Source: Bacillota bacterium | GTDB lineage: Bacteria; Bacillota; GCA-003054495; Carboxydocellales; JAJZTU01 | Direction of reading: 5' to 3' | DNA: 30,486 nt | NCBI GenBank assembly: GCA_021848765.1 | Contig: JAJZTU010000005.1 | Coordinates: forward strand, 1-30,486 | Part shown: positions 23,641 to 30,486 of the stretch, one piece after another | Layout: each line of letters starts with the position of its first letter | Numbering within the stretch: the stretch's first letter is position 1 | The notes under the pieces: model-generated | What the model was told of the DNA's origin: nothing | Database searches by the model: none | What the model saw: the letters and a program-made list of their open reading frames with translations, nothing else | Program-made: the position numbers and the translations under genes

Positions 23641-24603
23641 ATGAAAAATACAGATGAACTTGTTGCCGCTAATATTATGTCGAACCTCTCCGAATCCGAA
23701 CTTAGCGCTGATATGCTAAAGTTAGTGACCTCCCTCTGGGACCGGCAGAAAACCGGTCCCGCCCGAGGGGGGCGGTTTAAGTGGGCTAATTTAACTTTTG
23801 CAAGTTGTGAGGCGGTTACCGGAGAACCTGAAATAGCCCTAAAGGGAGCAGTAGCTATGGAACTTTATGCTCTTGCCGCAGATATCTTCGATGATATTCA
23901 GGATCAGGATAACCGTCACAGTGCATGGGGTAAGCTTTCTAACCCACAAGCAATTAATCTGGCCATTTGTCTTTTGCTACTCAGCTTTAAAACAATATCA
24001 GATATGCAGGATGTCAAGTATTTTAAGGAGATTAGCCAAGTCTTCAACCAAACCGGTCTAAGAGCCTGTGACGGCCAATATCAGGAGCACCTTTTGGAGT
24101 GCAGAACTGATGTTAACCTTACCGATTACCTCGATATAGCTGTGAAAAAATCCGGAAGTTTGACTGGGTGTGCATGTAAGATTGGTGCAATTTCGGGGGA
24201 CGCATCGACAGAATTAGTAGAAAAACTGGGTGAATTCGGGAATATTCTTGGTATTATAGCCCAAATTGAAAATGATCTATGCGATATCTTGAATCCTGAG
24301 CTCAAAAGCGACATTGCGAAAAGGAAAAAGACCCTGCCTTTGATTTACCTTATGGAGACTCTACAGGGTGTAAAGGCTGGCGAACTAGAGCAATTACTGA
24401 AATTAGCCGGTAGAGATATCCAAAAGTTTGGCTTAAGGGAAAAAGAGAAATTACGTAACATAGTCCTCGGGGAGGGAGCAGCTCATTACTGTTTAGTGGT
24501 TCAGGAGATGTTCAGACAAAAAGCGATGGAACTACTCGAACAAATCCCAGTGCCGGATAAACAGAAAGGAAAGTTGATAAATCTTGTTCGAGAAAATACT
24601 TAA
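23641..24603 (+). CDS. comQ: ComQ-like isoprenyl transferase (pheromone maturation)
   Basis: This 320-residue protein belongs to the trans-isoprenyl diphosphate synthase superfamily. The first Asp-rich motif is DDIQD at residues 84-88 in LAADIFDDIQDQDNR, and the second is NDLCD at 211-215 in AQIENDLCDILN, a reduced form typical of ComQ relatives. In Bacillus ComQ transfers a geranyl or farnesyl group to the Trp of ComX. There is no cluster of isoprenoid genes here, and the neighbours are the precursor and the sensor genes, which favours ComQ over a general polyprenyl synthase. The ribosome site (GGGGGT) is weak, suggesting coupling to comX. Its end overlaps comP by 20 bases. Confidence 0.87.
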   Translation: MKNTDELVAANIMSNLSESELSADMLKLVTSLWDRQKTGPARGGRFKWANLTFASCEAVTGEPEIALKGAVAMELYALAADIFDDIQDQDNRHSAWGKLSNPQAINLAICLLLLSFKTISDMQDVKYFKEISQVFNQTGLRACDGQYQEHLLECRTDVNLTDYLDIAVKKSGSLTGCACKIGAISGDASTELVEKLGEFGNILGIIAQIENDLCDILNPELKSDIAKRKKTLPLIYLMETLQGVKAGELEQLLKLAGRDIQKFGLREKEKLRNIVLGEGAAHYCLVVQEMFRQKAMELLEQIPVPDKQKGKLINLVRENT

Positions 24604-26926
24604 GCGGCAAATCTATCACCTTGCTAATATTATTTTTATAATAATTTGGATTATCTATTTCATTGCTTTGTTTACTCAACCCTTTCTTGGACTCACTATG
24701 GAAAAAAATGGGCAATCGTGGATTGTAACACAAGCTGATTCGTACGCTGAAGGTTACCGTTTGGGAGTAAGAGTTGGGGATATAATTATCAGTATTGATA
24801 ATAAAGAACCTGGGATACACCCATCAGTCCAAAGCTGGCGGGACGTTGAAGGGGCCTCGGTTTTGCTGGTAAAGAGTCCTGGACAACCGGCAAGAACTAT
24901 ACAGGTATCCCAGGTTTCACTCTTATCAACATTATTTAGTGAGGTACCATTGGCCTTTCTCGGCATGTCCTTTTGGATAGTAGGTCTGGTAACCTGGTTT
25001 AAACGTCCTTTCCTGGTTCAAGCCCGTGCGCTCTTTTGGTTAAATCTCTTCATAGGGTTATCTGCCTCATTGGCATCAGCTTCAGGCCGTCAATTAATGT
25101 GGGGCAGGGAGTTAGAGATACTGTGTTTTTCTTTTGTACCCCCTTTATTAGTGAATTTTGTAGCGGTTTTTCCGGTAGAAAGAAAAAATCGGGCAATCAC
25201 GTTAGCTCTAAATGGCTTCATGGCAGTATCAGTGTCAGTAGCAATTCTTTTGGGATTAAAATCATTAGGTCTTATATTCATTACTTCCGAACTAACTAAA
25301 CTTGTATTAACTGAAGCTGTTTTAAGCAGCTTGATAGCCATAGGTTATTTAGGTTCATTAACCAGCCTACCGGCTATTAAACCGGAAAGGAACCAGGTCA
25401 TTATTGTTTTTACCGGATTAGCCATTGGACTATTACCGTTTATTCTATTCACGGCCTTGCCAATTCTTCTATATGGTAGCGCCATAGTAAATACCAAAAT
25501 AACCGCTATATTTACAATTACTTTCCCAATGGCCTGTAGCTATGTGATAGTAAAGAAATACCTGCCGGATGGACGCCAATTGTTAGAAATGCTTATTACC
25601 TATATGTTTGCAGGCCTACTGGCTGCAGGTGGGATAGCTTATTTGCTTTTAATGACCGGACTTGTTAAAGAGGTTAACTACCAGAACAATGTTATGTTAT
25701 TTACTCAAATAATAGCCGGCTTAATTCTTTTTAGTTTTAGTAAAAGCATTATTCAAAGAATGCTGGATAAGGTCACATTTATTAGTCACCGGGAGTTCCG
25801 GAAAACAGTTGATAAGCTTAATGAAAGAGTGGCATTAATTAGAGATGACTTAGTACTCGAAGGGATAGTTGAGGAACTTGAACTGGAAAGAGCATTTGTT
25901 TTTGCGGAGGATGGGCAAGGAGGGTATTTGCGAAAAGCCTCAGGAAGGTATTTGCAAAATCCAGGTCAACAAGAGCTTCTGGAAAGCTTTTATTTTTCGG
26001 CAAAACCACATACAGCTACCATACTTTCTGAAGACTTGCCGGCGGAGGTCTATATACCTTTCCGTCTAGATAATTTTTTGGGTGGAATTTTTCTGGGGCA
26101 CCGGTGTTCGCACGTGAAATTTAAACCAGAGGAAATTTCCCGGTTAACTTTGCTATGTTATCAGGTGGCCCAACGTCTGCAGAACACCCATATGATTGAT
26201 TTATTGTCACAGCGAATAAATGAAATGTCAGAAGAAATTCTGAACACACAACGGAAAACACAGGGGCTGGGAATAATAAACAGGTTATTATTTGCGAATT
26301 TTGAGGAAGAGCGGAAGGCGGTGGCCAGAGAAATTCACGATGGGCCACTACAGTTGGGTCTGGAGGCGAGTAGGAGGCTAAAACAGTTATTGGCAGAGTC
26401 TCCCGGTAATGAAAAAGTCTCCGGTAGTCTTTTTTTAATTCAGGATTTAGTTGATGATTTAAACTATGAACTTCGTGAAATATGTACTGATTTGCGGCCA
26501 TCTTCATTAAGCGACCTGGGTCTAATTCCGGCTGTGGAATTTATGTGTCAAGATATTATGAAAAAAGAACTTTTAATTATCTCATTAAAAATTGAGGGCA
26601 TTAATAGGGAACAACGATTTAAGGAAGATATTGAGCTAAGTGCTTTTCGTTTTCTGAAAGAAGGACTGGCTAATGTTGTAAAACATTCCGGGGTATCACA
26701 AACAGAAGTTAATATTTCGCTAAGCAACGGAAACCTTGAACTATCTGTTAAGGATTCAGGTAGAGGGTTTGATATAAATAAGCTTCACGACTGGGTACAT
26801 ACGGGTAATCACTTTGGAATTATTGGCATGAGGGAACGGATAGAGAGCTTGGGTGGGGATTTTGTAATCGAAGCTAAAACGTGTCACGGGGTTAGTCTAA
26901 AGGCGAGTATTCCCATTAATAATTAG
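24584..26926 (+). CDS. comP: ComP-like membrane histidine kinase, pheromone sensor
   Basis: This 780-residue kinase starts at a TTG inside comQ. Order of parts: membrane helix (about 13-33); PDZ-like extracytoplasmic segment with YAEGYRLGVRVGDIIISIDN (about 52-71); some seven to eight further helices (about 115-385); a cytoplasmic GAF-like linker; a HisKA_3 dimerisation helix with phospho-acceptor His585 in REIHDGPLQLGL; and a HATPase domain with ANVVKHSG (N box), DSGRGFD (G1) and HFGIIGMRER. This architecture, including the PDZ-like loop in a multi-helix sensor, is that of Bacillus ComP, which detects ComX and phosphorylates ComA. The coding sequence is clearly more AT-rich than ileS or cysK. 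Confidence 0.88.
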   Translation: MFEKILKRQIYHLANIIFIIIWIIYFIALFTQPFLGLTMEKNGQSWIVTQADSYAEGYRLGVRVGDIIISIDNKEPGIHPSVQSWRDVEGASVLLVKSPGQPARTIQVSQVSLLSTLFSEVPLAFLGMSFWIVGLVTWFKRPFLVQARALFWLNLFIGLSASLASASGRQLMWGRELEILCFSFVPPLLVNFVAVFPVERKNRAITLALNGFMAVSVSVAILLGLKSLGLIFITSELTKLVLTEAVLSSLIAIGYLGSLTSLPAIKPERNQVIIVFTGLAIGLLPFILFTALPILLYGSAIVNTKITAIFTITFPMACSYVIVKKYLPDGRQLLEMLITYMFAGLLAAGGIAYLLLMTGLVKEVNYQNNVMLFTQIIAGLILFSFSKSIIQRMLDKVTFISHREFRKTVDKLNERVALIRDDLVLEGIVEELELERAFVFAEDGQGGYLRKASGRYLQNPGQQELLESFYFSAKPHTATILSEDLPAEVYIPFRLDNFLGGIFLGHRCSHVKFKPEEISRLTLLCYQVAQRLQNTHMIDLLSQRINEMSEEILNTQRKTQGLGIINRLLFANFEEERKAVAREIHDGPLQLGLEASRRLKQLLAESPGNEKVSGSLFLIQDLVDDLNYELREICTDLRPSSLSDLGLIPAVEFMCQDIMKKELLIISLKIEGINREQRFKEDIELSAFRFLKEGLANVVKHSGVSQTEVNISLSNGNLELSVKDSGRGFDINKLHDWVHTGNHFGIIGMRERIESLGGDFVIEAKTCHGVSLKASIPINN

Positions 26927-26946
26927 GAGAAGCGAGGTGTAATTAG

Positions 26947-27624
26947 ATGGATACCGATTATTACAATAAGATAAAAGTTTTGGTGGTCGATGACCACCCA
27001 GTAGTTGGACATGGTACAGTTTCCTTACTTTCCTCTGAGCCATGTTTTTCGGTGGTGGGAATGGCAATAAGTGGACAAGAATGCTTGCAATTAGTTGCTG
27101 AGAACAAGCCGGATATTGTTTTATTAGATATTAACCTTCCTGATACCAGTGGGATTAACTTAATAGAAAAGTTAAGAGAGGTACATCCACAGGTAAATAT
27201 AATTATGTTTACCGGCCAAGACCCAGGTGAATATGTTGCCGATTCTTTAAACAAAGGGGTTCAGGGGTTTCTCTTAAAAGATTGTTCCGGGAATGAAATG
27301 TGCTTAGCGATAAAAAAAGTCAACAATGGGGAAGTGTATTTTTCGCAAAGTATGGGTTATATTCTTAAAAAGCTTGTTACCGGTCAAGTTTTTACCAACA
27401 AAGTTACCCCATCGGATACTGAAAATCCCTGTAATAACCTCACTCCCAGGGAGATAGACATACTGGAATTTATAGCAAAAGGTATGCAAAATAAAGAAAT
27501 TGCAGCTAAACTGGGGATAAAGCTGAAAACAGTTGATTGTCATGTTAGTAACATATTATCAAAATTAGAAGTCAATTCTCGCTTAGAAGCATTATTGATT
27601 TGGAATAAACCTAGAAGTAGTTAA
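26947..27624 (+). CDS. comA: ComA-like NarL/LuxR-family response regulator
   Basis: This 225-residue regulator has an N-terminal receiver domain (KVLVVDDHPVVGHGTVSLL; phospho-acceptor Asp61 in DIVLLDINLPD; Thr in IIMFTGQD; Lys in GFLLKDCSG) and a C-terminal LuxR-type helix-turn-helix (NLTPREIDILEFIAKGMQNK, then EIAAKLGIKLKTVDCHVSNI). It starts 20 bases after the comP stop with a GGAGAAGCGAGGTG site, so the pair is co-transcribed. As partner of the HisKA_3 kinase it should be the output of the pheromone circuit, controlling genes with paired half-sites. I did not find an obvious Bacillus-type ComA box in the window. Confidence 0.88.
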   Translation: MDTDYYNKIKVLVVDDHPVVGHGTVSLLSSEPCFSVVGMAISGQECLQLVAENKPDIVLLDINLPDTSGINLIEKLREVHPQVNIIMFTGQDPGEYVADSLNKGVQGFLLKDCSGNEMCLAIKKVNNGEVYFSQSMGYILKKLVTGQVFTNKVTPSDTENPCNNLTPREIDILEFIAKGMQNKEIAAKLGIKLKTVDCHVSNILSKLEVNSRLEALLIWNKPRSS

Positions 27625-27640
27625 CTGATATAATTAGTGG

Positions 27641-27683
27641 AAAAAGCTGGGCTTACCTAAGGGTAATTACCTAGCTTTTTTTA
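27641..27683 (+). terminator. Rho-independent terminator after comA
   Basis: AAAAAGCTGGG pairs with CCTAGCTTTTT with one mismatch; an inner TTACC/GGGTAA stem extends it, and the T run is part of the 3' arm. It separates the signalling operon from the exported-protein genes. Confidence 0.82.
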
Positions 27684-27862
27684 TCGGGAACTCAGGAGAA
27701 TCACGGATGTTAAAAAACGAATGTCCAAGTATTATATTTATAGAATTGAACTTTTATAATTAATTCCATCAAAAATATAAAAGGTGGTGAGCGGAAGCAA
27801 AATTATATTGATAAATCAATGTGGCTTAAAGGCAAAAACTAAAGAAAAACAGGAGGGTTAAA

Positions 27863-28349
27863 ATGAGGAAATTTTTGTTATCGTTAACAGCCCTATTTGT
27901 AATTTCTTTTACAATTACTTCAGCAGCGTTAGGTTATGCAACTTTAGGATTTAAATGGGGGGGTTATAACTAACCGAGGTGGTGCAAAATTCAGCTACGT
28001 AGTTCATAATTCAAGTTCTAACACAGTTATATACGACTGGCTTTACGGAGATGCTACATACGCCTTAGGATATACCCAAAATTGGGATAATGGTGCGGGA
28101 GCTATCATTCAATCAAAAATCACCATTAACCAACGATATGACGCAAAATGGTCAACCAATCCTACGTCTACGGAATGGGACATTCAGAGTGTCTCAACTC
28201 ACGAACTCGGTCATACCTTGGGTTTAGGGCATACTCCCGTGCAATACGCAACAATGGATGGCAGAGATTATCCACAAGGGGCGACATGGATGCGCTCATT
28301 AGAAACGGATGATATGGCAGGTATTCAATATTTATATGGAACAAAATAA
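27863..28349 (+). pseudogene. Secreted matrixin-type zinc metalloprotease, frameshifted at a G7 tract
   Basis: The ATG at 27863 (after AGGAGGG) encodes a signal peptide (MRKFLLSLTALFVISFTITS) and 36 residues to a TAA at 27971. One base forward, the frame is open to the TAA at 28347-28349 and encodes the catalytic part: HELGHTLGLGH, the HExxHxxGxxH zinc motif of matrixins and other metzincins, followed by Met residues suitable for the Met-turn (YATMDGR, TWMRSL) and a DDMAGIQYLYG end common to bacterial matrixins. Removing one G from the run at 27957-27963 restores a single frame of 161 residues. Alternatives are a sequencing error, recent inactivation, or slippage-based switching. Confidence 0.85.
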
Positions 28350-28363
28350 AGGGAGGGTGAAAA

Positions 28364-28933
28364 ATGATATCAACTAAAAAAATTAAAATAGTAGGAATTA
28401 TAACCACAATTTGTTTGGGAATTAGTTTGGCTATGCTGACTAATCTTCCGTCTAAATTTATTGAAAAACCACCTATCGAGCTTACATCTTCGGCACTTTT
28501 CCCCGAAATGAATTTAGACACGCTGTCCACGGAAGCAAACTATATCATTATAGGTAAAATACAAAAACAACTACCCGCTAAATTAGAAAAAGATAAAAAT
28601 GGAGATATGTACGTTTATACTGACTATGAGGTAAAAGTTGAAAAGGAGTTAAAGAATCCGTTGATAAACCCCGGTCAAACAATTATTCTTAGCAAGTTGG
28701 GAGGTTCAGCCGAAGGTTATAACATGACAGTTTATGATACTGCTAAAGTGGATATAGGTGAACGGCTCCTTCTTTTCGTTCACCAGGATAAAAACGGAAG
28801 GAATTGGATTATAGGGGGGGATCAAGGAAAATATAGTCTTATAGACGGCAAAGCTTTAAATAAAGACACTTTGAAGTCTACTACAGAGGAAGATTTAGTA
28901 AATAAAATCAAACTAAAACTCGGGAAACAATAA
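28364..28933 (+). CDS. Membrane-anchored or secreted protein of unknown function
   Basis: This 189-residue protein has a basic start (MISTKKIKIVG) and one hydrophobic segment at about residues 9-27, acting as signal or anchor, with no lipobox Cys. The remaining part looks like a compact beta-rich extracytoplasmic domain: a repeated motif resembling IIIGKIQ ... YTDYEVKVEKEL ... LLLFVHQDKNGRNWIIGGDQGKY. Proteins of this general pattern often accompany exported proteases in Firmicutes, but I do not assign a family. GGGAGGGTGA precedes the ATG and only 14 bases separate it from the protease gene, so they form one transcription unit. Confidence 0.7.
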   Translation: MISTKKIKIVGIITTICLGISLAMLTNLPSKFIEKPPIELTSSALFPEMNLDTLSTEANYIIIGKIQKQLPAKLEKDKNGDMYVYTDYEVKVEKELKNPLINPGQTIILSKLGGSAEGYNMTVYDTAKVDIGERLLLFVHQDKNGRNWIIGGDQGKYSLIDGKALNKDTLKSTTEEDLVNKIKLKLGKQ

Positions 28934-28943
28934 ATATAGTTAG

Positions 28944-29132
28944 GTGAGTACTCCCTTAGAAGGTGAGAGGTTACTTTCTCTGTTCGCACCGGCATTGGCC
29001 TGGATAGCCGAACAAAACGCCAGTCTTGCAGCCGCCAAAAAATCACGCCGCAAAGAAACAGTAGAGCGGGATGTACAGAAGAGGCTTGCCAAACGAAAAC
29101 TTAAATCGTTAACACCAGGCCAGGGGAACTGA
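28944..29132 (+). pseudogene. Short remnant ORF of unknown origin
   Basis: A GTG-initiated frame of 62 codons encodes a basic, helical peptide (LLSLFAPALAWIAEQNASLA, then KKSRRKETVERDVQKRLAKR). Its base composition is richer in G and C than both neighbours, closer to the aromatic cluster than to the com region. There is no strong ribosome site and no complete domain. It is probably the end of a larger gene carried in by rearrangement, though a functional small protein cannot be excluded. Confidence 0.35.
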
Positions 29133-29277
29133 CTTTACCAGAAGCGACCCAGAGGTCCTACAGGAGAGGTCAGAGCAAACCTTAATGGCCTTATCATCAT
29201 TGCGACACAGGCATTAGATAAAAGCAATTTTCCTGTTATCAGGGTATACTGAATTTCCAGTAGATTTTGTGTTCTAA

Positions 29278-29559
29278 CTGGAAAATTCTGCTAGTGCCTT
29301 TGCATTAACAGTAAATGGGGAGCCCGAGAGTCAAACGATTCAACTAGGGTTCAGGGCGAATTGGACCATTGCTGTTACAGGGCAAACAAGATTTAGCAAT
29401 AGTAGAGCAGATGGGACATCTGTATCATGGATTGCCTATCCTGATGGGGAATATTACGATAGCCATGTATATTCTAGTAAAGCAATATATATGGGCCTAG
29501 CTGAAGCATGGTATTATAGCAACTACGTTTATGACTATTGGTCTTGCAATGTTAATTAA
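29278..29559 (+). pseudogene. Remnant of an exported protein gene (no start codon)
   Basis: An open frame of 93 codons runs from just after a TAA (29275-29277) to the TAA at 29557-29559, without a credible start codon or ribosome site. The translation is protein-like: ALTVNGEPESQTIQLGF, WTIAVTGQTRFSNSRADG, VSWIAYPDGEYYDSHVY and a Tyr/Trp-rich end YYSNYVYDYWSCNV. The composition fits a secreted beta-strand protein. I take it as the C-terminal part of a gene whose 5' end is lost. The 29133-29277 stretch before it holds nothing I can name. Confidence 0.45.
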
Positions 29560-29584
29560 TATTAATAATTTGGAGGGTTGGAAA

Positions 29585-30376
29585 ATGAAAAAAAGAATAA
29601 TCATTATTAGCACGGCCTTAATAGCAATTATTATTGTTTCTCAAGCTTATGCGGGGAAATTGTCAGTTCTCGAACGATTCAAAGATAAAGGGGATTTAGC
29701 AGCCAATTCACAGTATGGTGAATCAATTAGAGTAGCAGTTAAGAATGACAAGACGACATTAAATGTCGAAGACATTTTTAGAGATGGATTGCAAACCAAA
29801 ATAGCTTTTACTATAACTAATATAGATATAAAAGAGCCGGATGAATTTTCACCTGAACCTAGACTGACAGACAACCAGGGGAATGTCTATGGAAAATGTA
29901 AAGTAGAATATCAATACGATAAAGAGCAAAAAATAGTATCAGGAGTAATAGAATTTGCCCCAATTATTGATAGCAAGGTTACCTCTTTCGAGTTGTATTT
30001 ACGGGATAATACAACTAATCTCGAGTGGAACGTAAAGTTTCCCGTTAACCCCAAAAAAGTTGGGCCACAATCAAAAAAATATCTAGTAAATAAATCTGCT
30101 GTAATAAATAATAAAGCAGTCGAGATTTTAGAAATAGATATTGCTCCTAGCGCAGCAACAATATATTTAAATTCAGAAGTTGGACTTCGTTGGGGCAGGG
30201 TGAAAGACGACAAAGGAAATACCGTGGCTGAACTCAAACAAGGTTTTGCCCCATTAGAAAAGAAAAGCAACTGGTCACATGAATGGACATTTGAGCCCGT
30301 TCCAGAAATGAAGGATTTGGTACTGGAGATTAATACAAAATCAGGTGAAATTCTTGAGATTCCGTTCAAATTGTAA
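29585..30376 (+). CDS. Secreted DUF4179/DUF5643-like protein
   Basis: This 263-residue protein has a clear signal peptide (MKKRIIIISTALIAIIIVSQ, cleavage likely after AYA near residue 23). The mature part starts with a short linker, then a domain with VAVKNDKTTLNVEDIFRDGL and KIAFTITNID (about 50-85), which resembles the DUF4179 pattern. A second beta-rich domain from about 165 (NNKAVEILEIDIAPSAATIYL) is like DUF5643. Such domains usually sit on membrane anti-sigma-factor-like proteins; here there is only the signal peptide. GGAGGG precedes the ATG at 29585; an upstream in-frame ATG at 29531 would destroy the signal peptide and overlap the remnant. Function is unknown. Confidence 0.65.
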   Translation: MKKRIIIISTALIAIIIVSQAYAGKLSVLERFKDKGDLAANSQYGESIRVAVKNDKTTLNVEDIFRDGLQTKIAFTITNIDIKEPDEFSPEPRLTDNQGNVYGKCKVEYQYDKEQKIVSGVIEFAPIIDSKVTSFELYLRDNTTNLEWNVKFPVNPKKVGPQSKKYLVNKSAVINNKAVEILEIDIAPSAATIYLNSEVGLRWGRVKDDKGNTVAELKQGFAPLEKKSNWSHEWTFEPVPEMKDLVLEINTKSGEILEIPFKL

Positions 30377-30460
30377 GGATAGAATTATAGGAACCTAGTG
30401 ACCATTTGCACTCCCTAATAGTAGACATGAATAGTAAAAGGTTCGTAAAATCTATTGCTA

Positions 30461-30486
30461 AACAGCCCTTTATGCAAGGGCCTGTT
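30461..30486 (+). terminator. Terminator hairpin cut by the window end
   Basis: AACAGCCCTT and AAGGGCCTGTT form a stem with one bulged C around TATGC. The hairpin lies 85 bases after the last gene; any T run would extend beyond the window. Confidence 0.5.

Noticed and set aside
23641..24603. Housekeeping geranylgeranyl/farnesyl diphosphate synthase instead of ComQ
   Set aside because: Only reduced Asp-rich motifs are present, and the gene is embedded between a Trp-ended peptide gene and a ComP-type kinase gene.
27787..27861. 24-codon GTG frame (starts MSGSKIILINQCG) ahead of the matrixin gene
   Set aside because: An acceptable ribosome-site-like AAGGTG is near, but it is too short, without family, and overlaps the leader of the protease gene; cannot be supported as a gene.
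29531..29584. Extended N-terminus for the last secreted protein, starting at ATG 29531
   Set aside because: It would overlap the upstream remnant and precede a classical signal peptide that starts at 29585 behind a GGAGGG site.

Overview
The window reads as chromosomal DNA of an anaerobic, Gram-positive, spore-former-type Firmicute, most likely of the Peptococcaceae (Pelotomaculum/Desulfotomaculum/Cryptanaerobacter type). This is an inference from three things: a phenylphosphate-type anaerobic phenol carboxylation cluster, the Firmicute order hlyD-like/yggS/sepF/proC/yggT/ylmH/divIVA/yggU/T-box/ileS, and a ComX/ComQ/ComP/ComA peptide signalling locus. Every gene I could support lies on the + strand.

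Region 1 (about 1-11,130) is an aromatic-degradation island. After the tail of an unidentified gene comes a small archaeal-type (DUF120) CTP-dependent riboflavin kinase. Next are a PpsA-like phosphohistidine subunit, a UbiD-family carboxylase, a HAD-type delta subunit, a second UbiD protein, the 10-kDa-type gamma subunit, a third UbiD protein, a UbiX flavin prenyltransferase, a PaaK-like aryl-CoA ligase and a PpsB-like ATP-binding subunit, closed by a terminator. Together they can be read as phenol -> phenylphosphate (PpsA+PpsB) -> 4-hydroxybenzoate (UbiD alpha/beta with gamma and delta) -> 4-hydroxybenzoyl-CoA (ligase). UbiX, and possibly the riboflavin kinase, would supply prenylated FMN.

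Region 2 (about 11,330-18,170) holds a pair of nucleoside-recognition (SpmA/SpmB-like) membrane proteins, a Nudix hydrolase, and the cell-division neighbourhood: HlyD-like protein, YggS, SepF, ProC, YggT, YlmH, DivIVA and YggU. Region 3 (18,170-23,290) has a promoter and an isoleucine T-box leader before ileS. It also has a long non-coding stretch with a large branched inverted-repeat element, related to a short palindrome at 2.6 kb, and then cysK with its own promoter and terminator.

Region 4 (about 23,300 to the end) is visibly more AT-rich. It carries a complete quorum-sensing cassette in the order comX-comQ-comP-comA: pheromone precursor with a penultimate Trp, isoprenyl transferase, multi-pass PDZ-bearing histidine kinase, and LuxR-type response regulator. 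Behind a terminator come exported-protein genes: a matrixin-type zinc metalloprotease split by a frameshift at a G7 tract, a membrane-anchored protein of unknown function, two gene remnants, and a secreted DUF4179/DUF5643-like protein. The ComXQPA cassette with this exoprotein cargo is the most interesting system in the window. The repeat element family and the altered HAD motif of the phenylphosphate carboxylase delta subunit come next.
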